This document shows positions 1-5,592 of a stretch of 6,069 bases of DNA, piece after piece. Position 1 is the first letter of the stretch. Each line of letters starts with the position of its first letter. Where the stretch lies: NCBI GenBank assembly GCA_019240175.1, contig JAFAYS010000861.1:1-6069 (forward strand), given 5' to 3'. The position numbers and the translations under genes were made by a program. The notes beneath the pieces were generated by a model. That model ran no database searches and had not been told where the DNA came from. It saw only the letters and a program-made list of their open reading frames with translations. The DNA comes from Chloroflexota bacterium. Lineage in GTDB: Bacteria; Chloroflexota; Chloroflexia; Chloroflexales; Kallotenuaceae.

Positions 1-1
1 G

Positions 2-277
2 ATCCACTTTGCGATCTCGATCGTGCTCGGCGCAATCTTCGGGATCATCATGCACCGCCTGCTCCATCTCACGACCGAATTTGGTCTGCCGGCGCTCGCC
101 GGGCTGTGCTACGGCCTAATCATCTTCTTCTTCGCCTACTTCATCGCCCCTCTCGTCAACCCGGTCGTGAACCAGTACAGCATGGCCGCTGTGATCGCGC
201 AGAACCTGGCCTTTGGTATCTGTCTAGGCATCTTCTACTCGATGGTGCGGCCACAGCCATATACCTACCACGAATAA
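2..277 (+). CDS. small integral membrane protein, C-terminal part (5' end outside window)
   Basis: The frame is open from base 2 to the TAA at 275-277 and gives 91 residues. A GTG at 23 could be read as a start, but the frame continues upstream with the plausible membrane residues IHFAISI, so I treat the gene as truncated by the window edge. Three hydrophobic segments are visible, at about residues 3-20, 32-52 and 65-83 of the fragment. Small residues such as Gly and Ala are spaced through them, and the segment order resembles small multi-pass membrane proteins of the DUF6789/DUF1440-like type; that family match is from memory and weak. There is no catalytic motif. The C-terminus is short and polar. 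It is convergent with the DCC gene on its right. The function is unknown. Confidence 0.7.
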   Translation: MHFAISIVLGAIFGIIMHRLLHLTTEFGLPALAGLCYGLIIFFFAYFIAPLVNPVVNQYSMAAVIAQNLAFGICLGIFYSMVRPQPYTYHE

Positions 278-284
278 ACCGCGA

Positions 285-320
285 GATGGGCTGCGCACAA
301 CGTCGTGCAGCATGCCCATC
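285..320. terminator. hairpin between convergent genes, possible bidirectional terminator
   Basis: GATGGGC at 285-291 pairs perfectly with GCCCATC at 314-320. The stem continues inward as TGC/GCA and GCAC/GTGC with two single-base bulges, giving about 14 pairs around a loop at 299-304. It sits in the 56-base gap between the stop codons of the membrane protein (+) and the DCC gene (-), where a terminator shared by both is expected. Neither side has a clear U-tract, so factor-independent termination is uncertain. Confidence 0.45.
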
Positions 321-333
321 AACTGCTTGGTGA

Positions 334-735
334 TCAGCCGCAGCGCTCGGGATGCTGCTCACAATATGGTTGATCGCCAGGCAAGCGGCTGCGGTTACGC
401 GACACCCAGCTATAAACCGCGTCTTGCACCTGCCGCACGCCCGGCAGCCGGTAGATCCAGATTGGCAGTCTGGTTCTCAGGATCACTGCCAGCGTTGCAT
501 TGATCGCCTCGGCCCCACGGTAGCGCCGGCCATCCGGACTGATCGCCCAGGCCGCCGACTCACATTCCGCGAAGGTCAAACCCACACGCTCGGGCGCGCC
601 TGGCTGTTGAAATGGAACCACCGTCACGCGGCGGCGACGATCGAGCGCCTGCACCAGGCGCACCGACCGCGTTCAAAATCCTCACGATCCATCAAAGATC
701 AACATCACACGCTGTGACAGTACGAAGTCCCGCAT
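334..735 (-). CDS. DCC/DUF393 thiol-disulfide oxidoreductase, candidate selenoprotein with two in-frame TGA codons (UxxU)
   Basis: Read from the ATG at 735 this is 133 residues, the usual size for this thioredoxin-fold family, which is named for a conserved Asp-Cys-Cys motif (DxxCxxC) near the N-terminus. The N-terminus reads MRDFVLSQRVMLIFDGS, then TGA (codon 18), Gly-Phe, TGA (codon 21), then TRSVRLVQALD. The TGAs fall exactly on the two catalytic Cys positions. Downstream family features are intact: PFQQPG (41-46), ESAAW (59-63), RYRGAEA (71-77) and LPGVR followed by DAVYSWVSRNR (97-115). The tail has Cys125 and Cys132. The true stop is TGA at 334-336. Starting instead at the internal GTG at 663 gives 109 residues without the active site. 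The start at 735 is supported by AGGAG five bases upstream, just after the stop of the preceding gene. The best reading is selenocysteine insertion; a pseudogene is the main alternative. The substrate is unknown. Confidence 0.78.
626..672 (-). promoter_or_regulatory. SECIS-like RNA hairpin downstream of the in-frame TGA codons
   Basis: In the minus-strand transcript GCGCCU (661-656) pairs perfectly with AGGCGC (650-645) around the loop GGUGC (655-651); closing G-C inside the loop leaves GUG. The loop begins 17 nt after the second TGA and 26 nt after the first, both inside the spacing known for bacterial SECIS elements. A G in the first two loop positions is also typical. Flanking ACGCGG (672-667) can pair with CCGCGU (631-626), and CGG (665-663) with CCG (634-632), leaving U666 bulged and an asymmetric internal loop. 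The 11-nt gap from TGA to stem base resembles that of E. coli fdhF. This part of a coding region is GC-rich, so chance hairpins are not rare. Confidence 0.6.
673..684 (-). other. two in-frame TGA codons replacing the catalytic CxxC
   Basis: On the minus strand, TGA occupies 684-682 (codon 18) and 675-673 (codon 21), separated by GGA TTT (Gly-Phe). Each differs from a Cys codon (TGC or TGT) only at the third base. No other stop or frameshift interrupts the 133-codon frame. Elsewhere in the window TGA ends pdxH, the MFS gene and this gene itself, so TGA is a normal stop here and any recoding must be local. Confidence 0.85.
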
Positions 736-740
736 CAATG

Positions 741-745
741 CTCCT
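741..745 (-). promoter_or_regulatory. ribosome binding site that fixes the DCC gene start at 735
   Basis: AGGAG lies five bases before the ATG at 735-733 and begins two bases after the TAA stop (750-748) of the upstream dehydrogenase gene. This spacing is ideal and suggests translational coupling. It supports the long form of the DCC gene, which contains the two TGA codons, over the internal GTG at 663. Confidence 0.75.
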
Positions 746-747
746 GT

Positions 748-1824
748 TTAGCTTGACGTAATATTGGTTGGCCGCAATGGTCCTGCCGATTGGCCGCGCT
801 CCCGGCTCAGCGGGCTCTGGGCCTGCGTGTAGTGTAGCACCGGTAGATCGAGCACTGTGCGCAGACCTGGGCGCAGCTGCATCAAATGTGGGATCGCGCG
901 CACGACCAGCGCTGCGGTTGCCAGATCGCCATGCACGCCGCCGCGCACCAGCATATCGATCGGCGGTGTACCCTCGATGCGGATCGCGTCGTAGGTGTTG
1001 GTCAGGCCGATCGCGGTGCGCCAATCCAGGTTTAACACCTCGCGCCGCTCGACAAAGCCGCGCGCTGACTGGTGAATCCCGGCGACCTGCCCCGGCGCGG
1101 CGGTGACATAGGGCGTGCGCAGCCAGCTTTCGGCAATAATCGGCTCGGTGTGCTCATCGATGCGATCGAGCTGCCAGCCGAATGCATCGGCGATCATGCG
1201 CAGCGAGTGGACCAGCCCCACATGCGGCGTGGTGCGCTGGTGTAGCCAGTCGCGGAAGGCCAGCGGATCGAGGCCCGCGCCGATGCGCTGCTGTAGCGTC
1301 ACGCGGCGAGTGCTGGCATCGACGACGCGCTCGACGCGCACGCGCTGAATGTCGATGCTGGGCGCGGTCAGCAGAATCGGCAGCATATCCATCACAAAGC
1401 CGGGGTTGCTGCCGATGCCCAGCACGGCAACGCCGGCGGCCTGCGCCTCCTCTTCTAAATCCTGGGCTATCTCGGGATGGCTGGCCGGAGGATACACCAG
1501 CTCCTCGCAGGTCGAGACGACGCGCGCGCCGACGGCGAGGCAATCGCGAATCTGCGGGAAGACGTCGCGGAGGAATGAAGCTGTCGCGATCACGACGACA
1601 TCGGGCCGTGTCTGGCGCAGCACATCGCCGGCGCTGGCACGCACGCGCGCTCCCAGTGGCTGCGAGCTACCCAGCAGCTCGCCGAGATCGCCGCCAACCT
1701 TGAGCGGATCGCGCTCGATGCCGCCGACCAGCTGTAGATGCGGCTGCTTGAGGATCAGCCGCGCGATGTCTGTGCCGATCTGACCGAGGCCGTACATCAC
1801 CACACGAATCGGGCGCTGGAGCAT
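748..1824 (-). CDS. 2,4-diaminopentanoate dehydrogenase-like NAD(P)-dependent oxidoreductase (DapB-fold)
   Basis: This 358-residue protein has an N-terminal Rossmann domain with GLGQIG at 12-17, followed by GGIERDP (34-40) where the cofactor ribose is usually bound. Further motifs are ATASF (80-84), STCEELVYP (104-112) and GIGSNPGFVMD (136-146). The C-terminal half has GQVAGIHQ (245-252), IEGTPP (283-288), GGVHGDLATAALVV (295-308) and PGLRTVLDLP (319-328). This order fits the 2,4-diaminopentanoate dehydrogenase / dihydrodipicolinate reductase-like family. Characterised members oxidatively deaminate 2,4-diaminopentanoate in ornithine fermentation. Many homologues are uncharacterised, so the substrate here is not certain, and no ornithine aminomutase genes are in view. 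The ATG at 1824 has AAAGGAGG four bases upstream. The last 25 or so residues are polar and probably a disordered tail. It is followed after 12 bases by the DCC gene, likely in one transcript. Confidence 0.8.
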   Translation of the reverse strand: MLQRPIRVVMYGLGQIGTDIARLILKQPHLQLVGGIERDPLKVGGDLGELLGSSQPLGARVRASAGDVLRQTRPDVVVIATASFLRDVFPQIRDCLAVGARVVSTCEELVYPPASHPEIAQDLEEEAQAAGVAVLGIGSNPGFVMDMLPILLTAPSIDIQRVRVERVVDASTRRVTLQQRIGAGLDPLAFRDWLHQRTTPHVGLVHSLRMIADAFGWQLDRIDEHTEPIIAESWLRTPYVTAAPGQVAGIHQSARGFVERREVLNLDWRTAIGLTNTYDAIRIEGTPPIDMLVRGGVHGDLATAALVVRAIPHLMQLRPGLRTVLDLPVLHYTQAQSPLSRERGQSAGPLRPTNITSS

Positions 1825-1828
1825 ACTG

Positions 1829-1836
1829 CCTCCTTT
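1829..1836 (-). promoter_or_regulatory. strong ribosome binding site of the dehydrogenase gene
   Basis: AAAGGAGG reads on the minus strand from 1836 to 1829, four bases before the ATG at 1824. It is a near-perfect anti-Shine-Dalgarno match and settles the start. Confidence 0.8.
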
Positions 1837-1862
1837 CTCAACGCTTCAAACGCTGTAGATCC

Positions 1863-1890
1863 AGCATACTCCTCGCCTCAGAATTTGCAA
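1863..1890 (-). promoter_or_regulatory. possible sigma70-type promoter for the dehydrogenase-DCC unit
   Basis: On the minus strand TTGCAA (1890-1885) is followed after 16 bases by TATGCT (1868-1863). Each hexamer matches four of six consensus positions. It lies about 40 bases upstream of the start codon, in the gap after pdxH. This is a weak match and an inference only. Confidence 0.28.
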
Positions 1891-1931
1891 GAGGATCGGC
1901 TAGGGCAGCCGACAAACAAAGGAACAAAGAA

Positions 1932-1976
1932 ACAAAAGAACAAAGGTGAGTTACCAGCATCTTTTTGTTCTTTTGT
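1932..1976. repeat. 13-bp perfect inverted repeat
   Basis: ACAAAAGAACAAA at 1932-1944 is the exact reverse complement of TTTGTTCTTTTGT at 1964-1976, with a 19-base loop. In the minus-strand transcript the stem is followed by a T-rich stretch (TTCTTTGTTCC and onward), so it could help end transcription coming from pdxH. It could equally be one arm pair of the larger repeat element. Confidence 0.6.
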
Positions 1977-1999
1977 CGCTTAGGCTGGCCCTCACCCCT

Positions 2000-2069
2000 G
2001 GCACTACCGTGCCTTCCCCTTCCCCGAACCTCCGCCGGGTTCGGCGTCGGTTGCGGCAGGCGAGGGGAA
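2000..2069. repeat. nested GC-rich hairpins inside the intergenic element
   Basis: GGCAC (2000-2004) pairs with GTGCC (2009-2013). CCGAACC (2024-2030) pairs with GGTTCGG (2038-2044). TTCCCCT (2014-2020) can pair with AGGGGAA (2063-2069), enclosing the second hairpin. The set forms a compact folded module on either strand, as seen in intergenic repeats and some small RNAs. No promoter was recognised for it. Confidence 0.45.
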
Positions 2070-2120
2070 ATTTGCCGTACCGCTTTGTTCCCTTGTTCCT
2101 TGATTCTTTTGTTCCCTCGT

Positions 2121-2759
2121 TCACGGCGCAAGTCGCTCCACCGTCCAGCGCTGGTCATCGCTCAGGCGGTAGCGCAGCCGATCATGCAGTCGGTTCGGTC
2201 GGCCTTGCCAGAACTCGATTGTGCCTGGCACAACGCGGTAGCCGCCCCAATGTGGTGGTCGCGGGACGTCTTGATCTGCGTACTGAGTGGTAAGTGCCGA
2301 TAATCTTTGTTCTATCACATCACGACCTGAGATCACCTGGCTCTGCGGCGAAGCCCACGCGCCCAGGCGACTACCCGCCGGACGACTGGCGAAATAGTCG
2401 TCGGACTCCTGGGGTGACACGCGCTCTACGCGACCCTCGACGCGTACCTGCCGCTCTAGATCGGGCCAGAAAAAAACCAGCGCCGCCCAGCCGCTAGCTT
2501 CGATCTCGCCGCCTTTGCGGCTGTGATAGTTGGTGTAGAACACGAAGCCGCGCTGATCGAAGCCTTTGAGCAGCACAACGCGCGCAGATGGCTTGCCGTC
2601 GGGCGTGGCAGTCGCCAGCGTCATCGCGTTTGGCTCGGGGAGCTGCGCGGCCAGCGCGTGGTCGAACCAGACCCGAAACTGAGCGAATGGATCGGCGGCG
2701 ACCTCGGTTTCGCTCAGACCGTGCTGGGTGTACTCGCGACGAAGATCGGCGATCGACAT
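2121..2759 (-). CDS. pdxH: pyridoxamine/pyridoxine 5'-phosphate oxidase
   Basis: PdxH is an FMN-dependent, homodimeric cytosolic enzyme that oxidises pyridoxine or pyridoxamine 5'-phosphate to pyridoxal 5'-phosphate with O2. The 212-residue product has the full family pattern: ARVVLLKGFD (59-68), FYTNYHSRKGGEI (74-86), LERQVRVEGRVERVS (101-115), YFASRP (122-127), AWASPQS (134-140), PRPPHWGGYRVVP (166-178), IEFWQGRPNRLHDR (181-194), and the end W-T-V-E-R-L-A-P. RLHDR holds the substrate-binding Arg and His. The frame extends 27 codons further to 2840, but that extension is not family-like. The ATG at 2759 has AAGGA six bases upstream and begins MSIADLRREY, so I chose it. It is divergent from the MFS gene. 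It stops right at the edge of the intergenic repeat element. Confidence 0.95.
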   Translation of the reverse strand: MSIADLRREYTQHGLSETEVAADPFAQFRVWFDHALAAQLPEPNAMTLATATPDGKPSARVVLLKGFDQRGFVFYTNYHSRKGGEIEASGWAALVFFWPDLERQVRVEGRVERVSPQESDDYFASRPAGSRLGAWASPQSQVISGRDVIEQRLSALTTQYADQDVPRPPHWGGYRVVPGTIEFWQGRPNRLHDRLRYRLSDDQRWTVERLAP

Positions 2760-2792
2760 ACAGCGTCCTTCTCTAAATAATCGATAATCAGT

Positions 2793-2819
2793 AGTGTAAC
2801 ACCGTCGTCGGTAGGTCAA
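2793..2819 (-). promoter_or_regulatory. possible pdxH promoter
   Basis: On the minus strand TTGACC (2819-2814, five of six to consensus) precedes TACACT (2798-2793, four of six). The spacer is 15 bases, shorter than ideal. It lies about 34 bases before the pdxH start codon at 2759, which is sensible for a short leader. Confidence 0.38.
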
Positions 2820-2859
2820 AGCGGAAGAAGCTTGCGGCAAAGCTTGAACTTAAGTAGCC

Positions 2860-2888
2860 TTGAAACCATGGTATGCGCGTGTTATGGT
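2860..2888 (+). promoter_or_regulatory. possible promoter of the MFS transporter gene
   Basis: TTGAAA (2860-2865) is followed after a 17-base spacer by TATGGT (2883-2888). The hexamers match five and four of six consensus positions. Transcription would start near 2895 and leave a leader of about 65 bases. A second TTGAAC at 2844-2849 lies just upstream. Confidence 0.42.
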
Positions 2889-2907
2889 TCTGCGCGGCGA
2901 AGTCGGC

Positions 2908-2924
2908 GCACAATGGGGTTGTGC
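2908..2924 (+). promoter_or_regulatory. small inverted repeat in the MFS leader, possible operator or hairpin
   Basis: GCACAA (2908-2913) and TTGTGC (2919-2924) form a six-base inverted repeat with the loop TGGGG. It lies just downstream of the predicted promoter, a position suited to a repressor site or an RNA hairpin. An overlapping weaker pair TGCGC/GCGCA is at 2891-2910. No regulator gene is in view. Confidence 0.25.
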
Positions 2925-2959
2925 TGCTCGTGTGGTAGCAAGGTAAAGGAAACGATCGA

Positions 2960-4204
2960 GTGAGTAGGACAACCGGAGCGCGAGCACAGGCGGGAAGCCG
3001 CCATCTGTGGCTGCCGATCGCCGTATCTTTTGCGGCGTTAATGTTTATTGGGCTGAACGACGGAGCGGTTGGCGTGTTGCTGCCGAGCTTGCAGGAGCAC
3101 TTTGGCCTGGACAAGCGCACCGTCAGCTTTATGTTTTTTTCCAGCACCTGCGGCTATCTGATCGCGGCGTTCAGCAGCGGCATGCTCGTCGAGTGGCTGG
3201 GCCGCCGGCTGTTCCTGTCGCTGGGTGGTCTTGCGCTGGCCGTAGGCATGCTCACGATCTCGACGGTTCCGCCGTGGATAATCGTGCTGCTGGCGCTGCT
3301 CTTCGTCGGCTTCGGCGTGGCGATCGTGGATGCCGGACTGAACGCTTACGTCGCCTCGCTGCCCAACAACACGGCGCTGCTCAACTATCTGCACGCCTTC
3401 TACGGTGGTGGTGCACTGGCCGGGCCGATCCTGACGTCGAGCATTCTAGCCGCAAGCTGGGGCTGGAACCGCGTCTACGCCGTTATGGCAGCGCTGGCGA
3501 TCGTACTGGCGGTCGGTCTGGCGCTGGCCTTTCGTGGCGACGGTAAAGCGGCTGCTCGTAGCGCGAAGGAGCAGCACGCGGGCGGCAACGTGATGAAGGC
3601 GGCGCTGTCCCTGCCGATCGTGTGGGTGGCTGCGCTCTTCCTGTTTCTCTACGTCGGCGTCGAGGTCAGCGTCGGCAGTTGGACGTATAGCTTTCTGACC
3701 GAGGAGCGCCAGATGGCGGCGCTGGTTGCGGCCTGGCTGGTCAGCGGCTATTGGTTCGGGCTGATGCTGGGACGGCTGGTGCTGGGCAGCATCACCGAGC
3801 GGCTGGGCCATTTTCTGGTGATTCAGCTCTGTCTGGGTGGAACTGTGGTGGGTCTGCTACTGCTGTGGCTGGTGCCGCTCACGCCGATCGCCGCGTTTGG
3901 CCTGGCGCTGACGGGCTTTAGCCTCGGCCCGATCTTCCCGACGCTGATCGCCGTAATCTCGCAGCTGGTACCCAACCGCTTAATCGCCAGCGCGATCGGC
4001 TTTATGACCAGTCTCGGCGCGGGCGGCGCGGCGTTCTATCCGTGGCTGTCGGGCAATTTGGCGAACGCCTTCGGCATCTGGACGATCCTGCCGTTCGTGA
4101 TCGGCCTGACGGTGCTAGTACTGGGCTTGTGGCTGCTCTTCCAGCTCTACGCCGGCAAGACCCAGCGATCGATGGCGCGCGATCTGGTCGAGCCCAGAGC
4201 ATGA
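2960..4204 (+). CDS. major facilitator superfamily (MFS) transporter, 12 transmembrane segments
   Basis: The 414-residue protein is almost wholly hydrophobic. Helices fall at about residues 17-40, 55-77, 84-101, 105-127, 145-165, 172-191, 218-240, 250-275, 285-305, 308-335, 343-365 and 372-397. A charged cytoplasmic loop (192-215) separates the two six-helix halves. The loop between helices 2 and 3 has GMLVEWLGRR (74-83), a form of the MFS motif A. LHAFYGGGALAGP (144-156) in helix 5 and VGVEVSVGSW (232-241) in helix 7 recall the fucose/sugar permease (FHS) branch, so a sugar or small organic solute is possible, but the substrate cannot be told. The start is GTG at 2960, with AAAGGA nine bases upstream. 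It is a single-gene unit between pdxH (divergent) and kynureninase (convergent). Export of a tryptophan catabolite is possible but unsupported. Confidence 0.9.
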   Translation: MSRTTGARAQAGSRHLWLPIAVSFAALMFIGLNDGAVGVLLPSLQEHFGLDKRTVSFMFFSSTCGYLIAAFSSGMLVEWLGRRLFLSLGGLALAVGMLTISTVPPWIIVLLALLFVGFGVAIVDAGLNAYVASLPNNTALLNYLHAFYGGGALAGPILTSSILAASWGWNRVYAVMAALAIVLAVGLALAFRGDGKAAARSAKEQHAGGNVMKAALSLPIVWVAALFLFLYVGVEVSVGSWTYSFLTEERQMAALVAAWLVSGYWFGLMLGRLVLGSITERLGHFLVIQLCLGGTVVGLLLLWLVPLTPIAAFGLALTGFSLGPIFPTLIAVISQLVPNRLIASAIGFMTSLGAGGAAFYPWLSGNLANAFGIWTILPFVIGLTVLVLGLWLLFQLYAGKTQRSMARDLVEPRA

Positions 4205-4219
4205 TTGTCGCTGCTCAAT

Positions 4220-4270
4220 GCCCAAAAACCGTGCCCGACTCAGCGCTGAGTCGGGCGCGGTGCTTTGGGC
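4220..4270. terminator. strong bidirectional intrinsic terminator
   Basis: A 24-base perfect palindrome (4233-4256, half-site GCCCGACTCAGC) is extended outward by ACCGT/GCGGT pairing, including a U-G wobble, and again by GCCCAAA (4220-4226) with TTTGGGC (4264-4270). The result is a 51-base near-perfect hairpin. Read leftward, the inner stem is followed by TTTTT (complement of 4224-4228), a classic intrinsic terminator for the kynureninase unit. Read rightward, the MFS transcript has only CTTT after the stem. It starts 15 bases after the MFS stop and touches the kynureninase stop at 4271. Confidence 0.85.
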
Positions 4271-5539
4271 TTAGGTGACGACCGGCGTTGTGTCGGCGTA
4301 GTTCTCATAGAGCCGATCGGTGACGGCCTGGCCGATACGCTGAACGCTGGTATAGATGTCGCGATACGAGGTGTAGATCGGCGCGATGCCCAGGCGCAGA
4401 TTGTCGGGCGCGCGAAAATCGGGCAGCACCTTGAGATCGTTGATCAAGGCCAGATCGATGCGCAAGCCCTCGGCATGGCCGATCGAGACGTGCGATCCAC
4501 GCTGTTGAGTGTCGCGCGGAGTGTTGAGGCTGAAGCCCAGCGGTGCCAGCAGCGCATCATACAGCCCGATCAGGTACTCGGTCTGTGCGATCGACTTGGC
4601 GCGCAGTTGATCCATGCCCGCTTCCAGCAGCAGATCCACACCTGGCTCGATCAACGCCAGCGAGGCCAGCGGCTGCGTGCCGGTAAGGAATTTACGCAAG
4701 CCGGCGGCGGGCTGGTAGTTCATATCAAACTGAAACAGATCTTTGTGGCCCATCCAGCCCGAGATTGGATTGCGCAGCCGCTCCTGAAGATCGCGGCGGA
4801 TGTAGAGAAAAGCCGGCGCGCCGGGACCGCCGTTGAGATATTTGTAGGAGCAGCCAATTGCCAGGTCGACGTTGGCCGCGTTGAGATCCACGGGCACCGC
4901 GCCGATCGAGTGGCTGAGATCCCACAGCACCAGCGCTCCCGCCGCGTGTGCCGCCGCCGTCAGCTCAGCGATGTCGTACATGTAGCCGCTTTTGAAGACC
5001 GTATGCGAGAGCGTCAGCAGCGCGACCTGCTCATCCAGCGTTTCCTGAATCGCTGCAACCGGGCCGTGAATCCCATCCGGCGACGCGATCATATCGATAC
5101 GATGCTGCCGATCCAGCAGATCGATCGCGCCCTGAAGAATATAAAGATCTGATGGGAAGTTCAGATCGTCGGTGACGATACGTGAGCGACCTTCCCCGAA
5201 ACGCAGCGCGGCGACCGCCAGCTTGAACAGATTGATCGAGGTCGACTCCGCGACCAGCACCTCGTCGGGCTGCGCGCCGATCAGCTGAGCGATCTTCGCT
5301 CCGACGCGCTCCGGCAACGTGAACCAGCCTTCGTTCCAGCCGCGAATCAGGCGCTCGCCCCACTGATGATCGATAAAATCTTTGGCGAGCGCCTGGGTAG
5401 CTTTCGGCAGCCGTCCCAGCGAGTTTCCATCCAGATACAGCAGGTCGGGATCGGCGATCACAAAGCGCTCGCGGAAGTGCGCCAGTGGATCGCGCTGATC
5501 AAGCTGATCCGCGTAGGCTGGATCGGTTTGTACAAGCAT
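4271..5539 (-). CDS. kynU: kynureninase
   Basis: Kynureninase is a PLP-dependent, fold-type I cytosolic enzyme that cleaves L-kynurenine to anthranilate and L-alanine. The 422 residues match the usual family length. Visible motifs are YLDGNSLGRLP (35-45), RGWNEGWF (66-73), ESTSINLFKL (98-107, cofactor phosphate binding), TDDLNFPSD (123-131), LSHTVFKSGYMYDI (177-190), LWDLSHSIGAVPVDL (205-219, with the Asp that binds the pyridine nitrogen) and GCSYKYLNGGPG (229-240). Lys233 is the expected Schiff-base lysine. RKFLTGTQP is at 282-290. The ATG at 5539 gives a family-like N-terminus; the ribosome site is GGGGA about nine bases upstream, with a closer AGGA probably too near. It follows the tryptophan dioxygenase gene by 53 bases on the same strand, so the two are probably an operon. 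Anthranilate could feed further degradation or tryptophan recycling. Confidence 0.96.
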   Translation of the reverse strand: MLVQTDPAYADQLDQRDPLAHFRERFVIADPDLLYLDGNSLGRLPKATQALAKDFIDHQWGERLIRGWNEGWFTLPERVGAKIAQLIGAQPDEVLVAESTSINLFKLAVAALRFGEGRSRIVTDDLNFPSDLYILQGAIDLLDRQHRIDMIASPDGIHGPVAAIQETLDEQVALLTLSHTVFKSGYMYDIAELTAAAHAAGALVLWDLSHSIGAVPVDLNAANVDLAIGCSYKYLNGGPGAPAFLYIRRDLQERLRNPISGWMGHKDLFQFDMNYQPAAGLRKFLTGTQPLASLALIEPGVDLLLEAGMDQLRAKSIAQTEYLIGLYDALLAPLGFSLNTPRDTQQRGSHVSIGHAEGLRIDLALINDLKVLPDFRAPDNLRLGIAPIYTSYRDIYTSVQRIGQAVTDRLYENYADTTPVVT

Positions 5540-5592
5540 AGTCCTGATTCCCCTTCAATCGTCGGCGCTGAGTCGAAGCGCGGTTTGCGGCG

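Larger units (their letters stand above)
1911..2120. repeat. structured intergenic repeat element (AACAAAG-type flanks around a GC-rich hairpin core)
   Basis: No gene is supported here; short frames translate as low-complexity KKQKNKG-type peptide. The left flank (1912-1945) is a purine-rich run built from ACAAAG and AACAAAAG units. The right flank (2083-2120) is its rough complement, CTTTGTTC, CCTTGTTCC and TTCTTTTGTTCC. Between them is a GC-rich core (about 1980-2080) with several hairpins. The symmetrical layout is like a dispersed intergenic repeat or a small non-autonomous element. No terminal duplication or transposase is visible. The right edge runs into the last codons of pdxH. Confidence 0.5.

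Noticed and set aside
673..684. TGA reassigned genome-wide (to Trp, Gly or Cys)
   Set aside because: TGA is the proper stop of pdxH, the MFS gene and the DCC gene itself. Cys elsewhere uses TGC/TGT and Trp uses TGG. Trp or Gly at both catalytic positions would also make no chemical sense.
334..735. Simple pseudogene explanation for the DCC gene
   Set aside because: It cannot be excluded, but the only two lesions are third-base differences at exactly the two catalytic Cys codons. The frame, the ribosome site and all downstream motifs are intact, so decay is less likely than recoding.
1182..1783. Overlapping + strand frames of 144 and 173 codons opposite the dehydrogenase
   Set aside because: They have Arg/Ala/Ser-rich composition with no family features, and they lie opposite a well-supported gene with a strong ribosome site.
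2760..2840. N-terminal extension of PdxH by 27 residues
   Set aside because: The extension is not family-like and overlaps the likely promoter. The ATG at 2759 has a better ribosome site.
4265..5152. A 295-codon open frame on the + strand
   Set aside because: It is antisense to kynureninase, whose motifs are complete. The product has no recognisable domain and is an artefact of GC-rich codon use.
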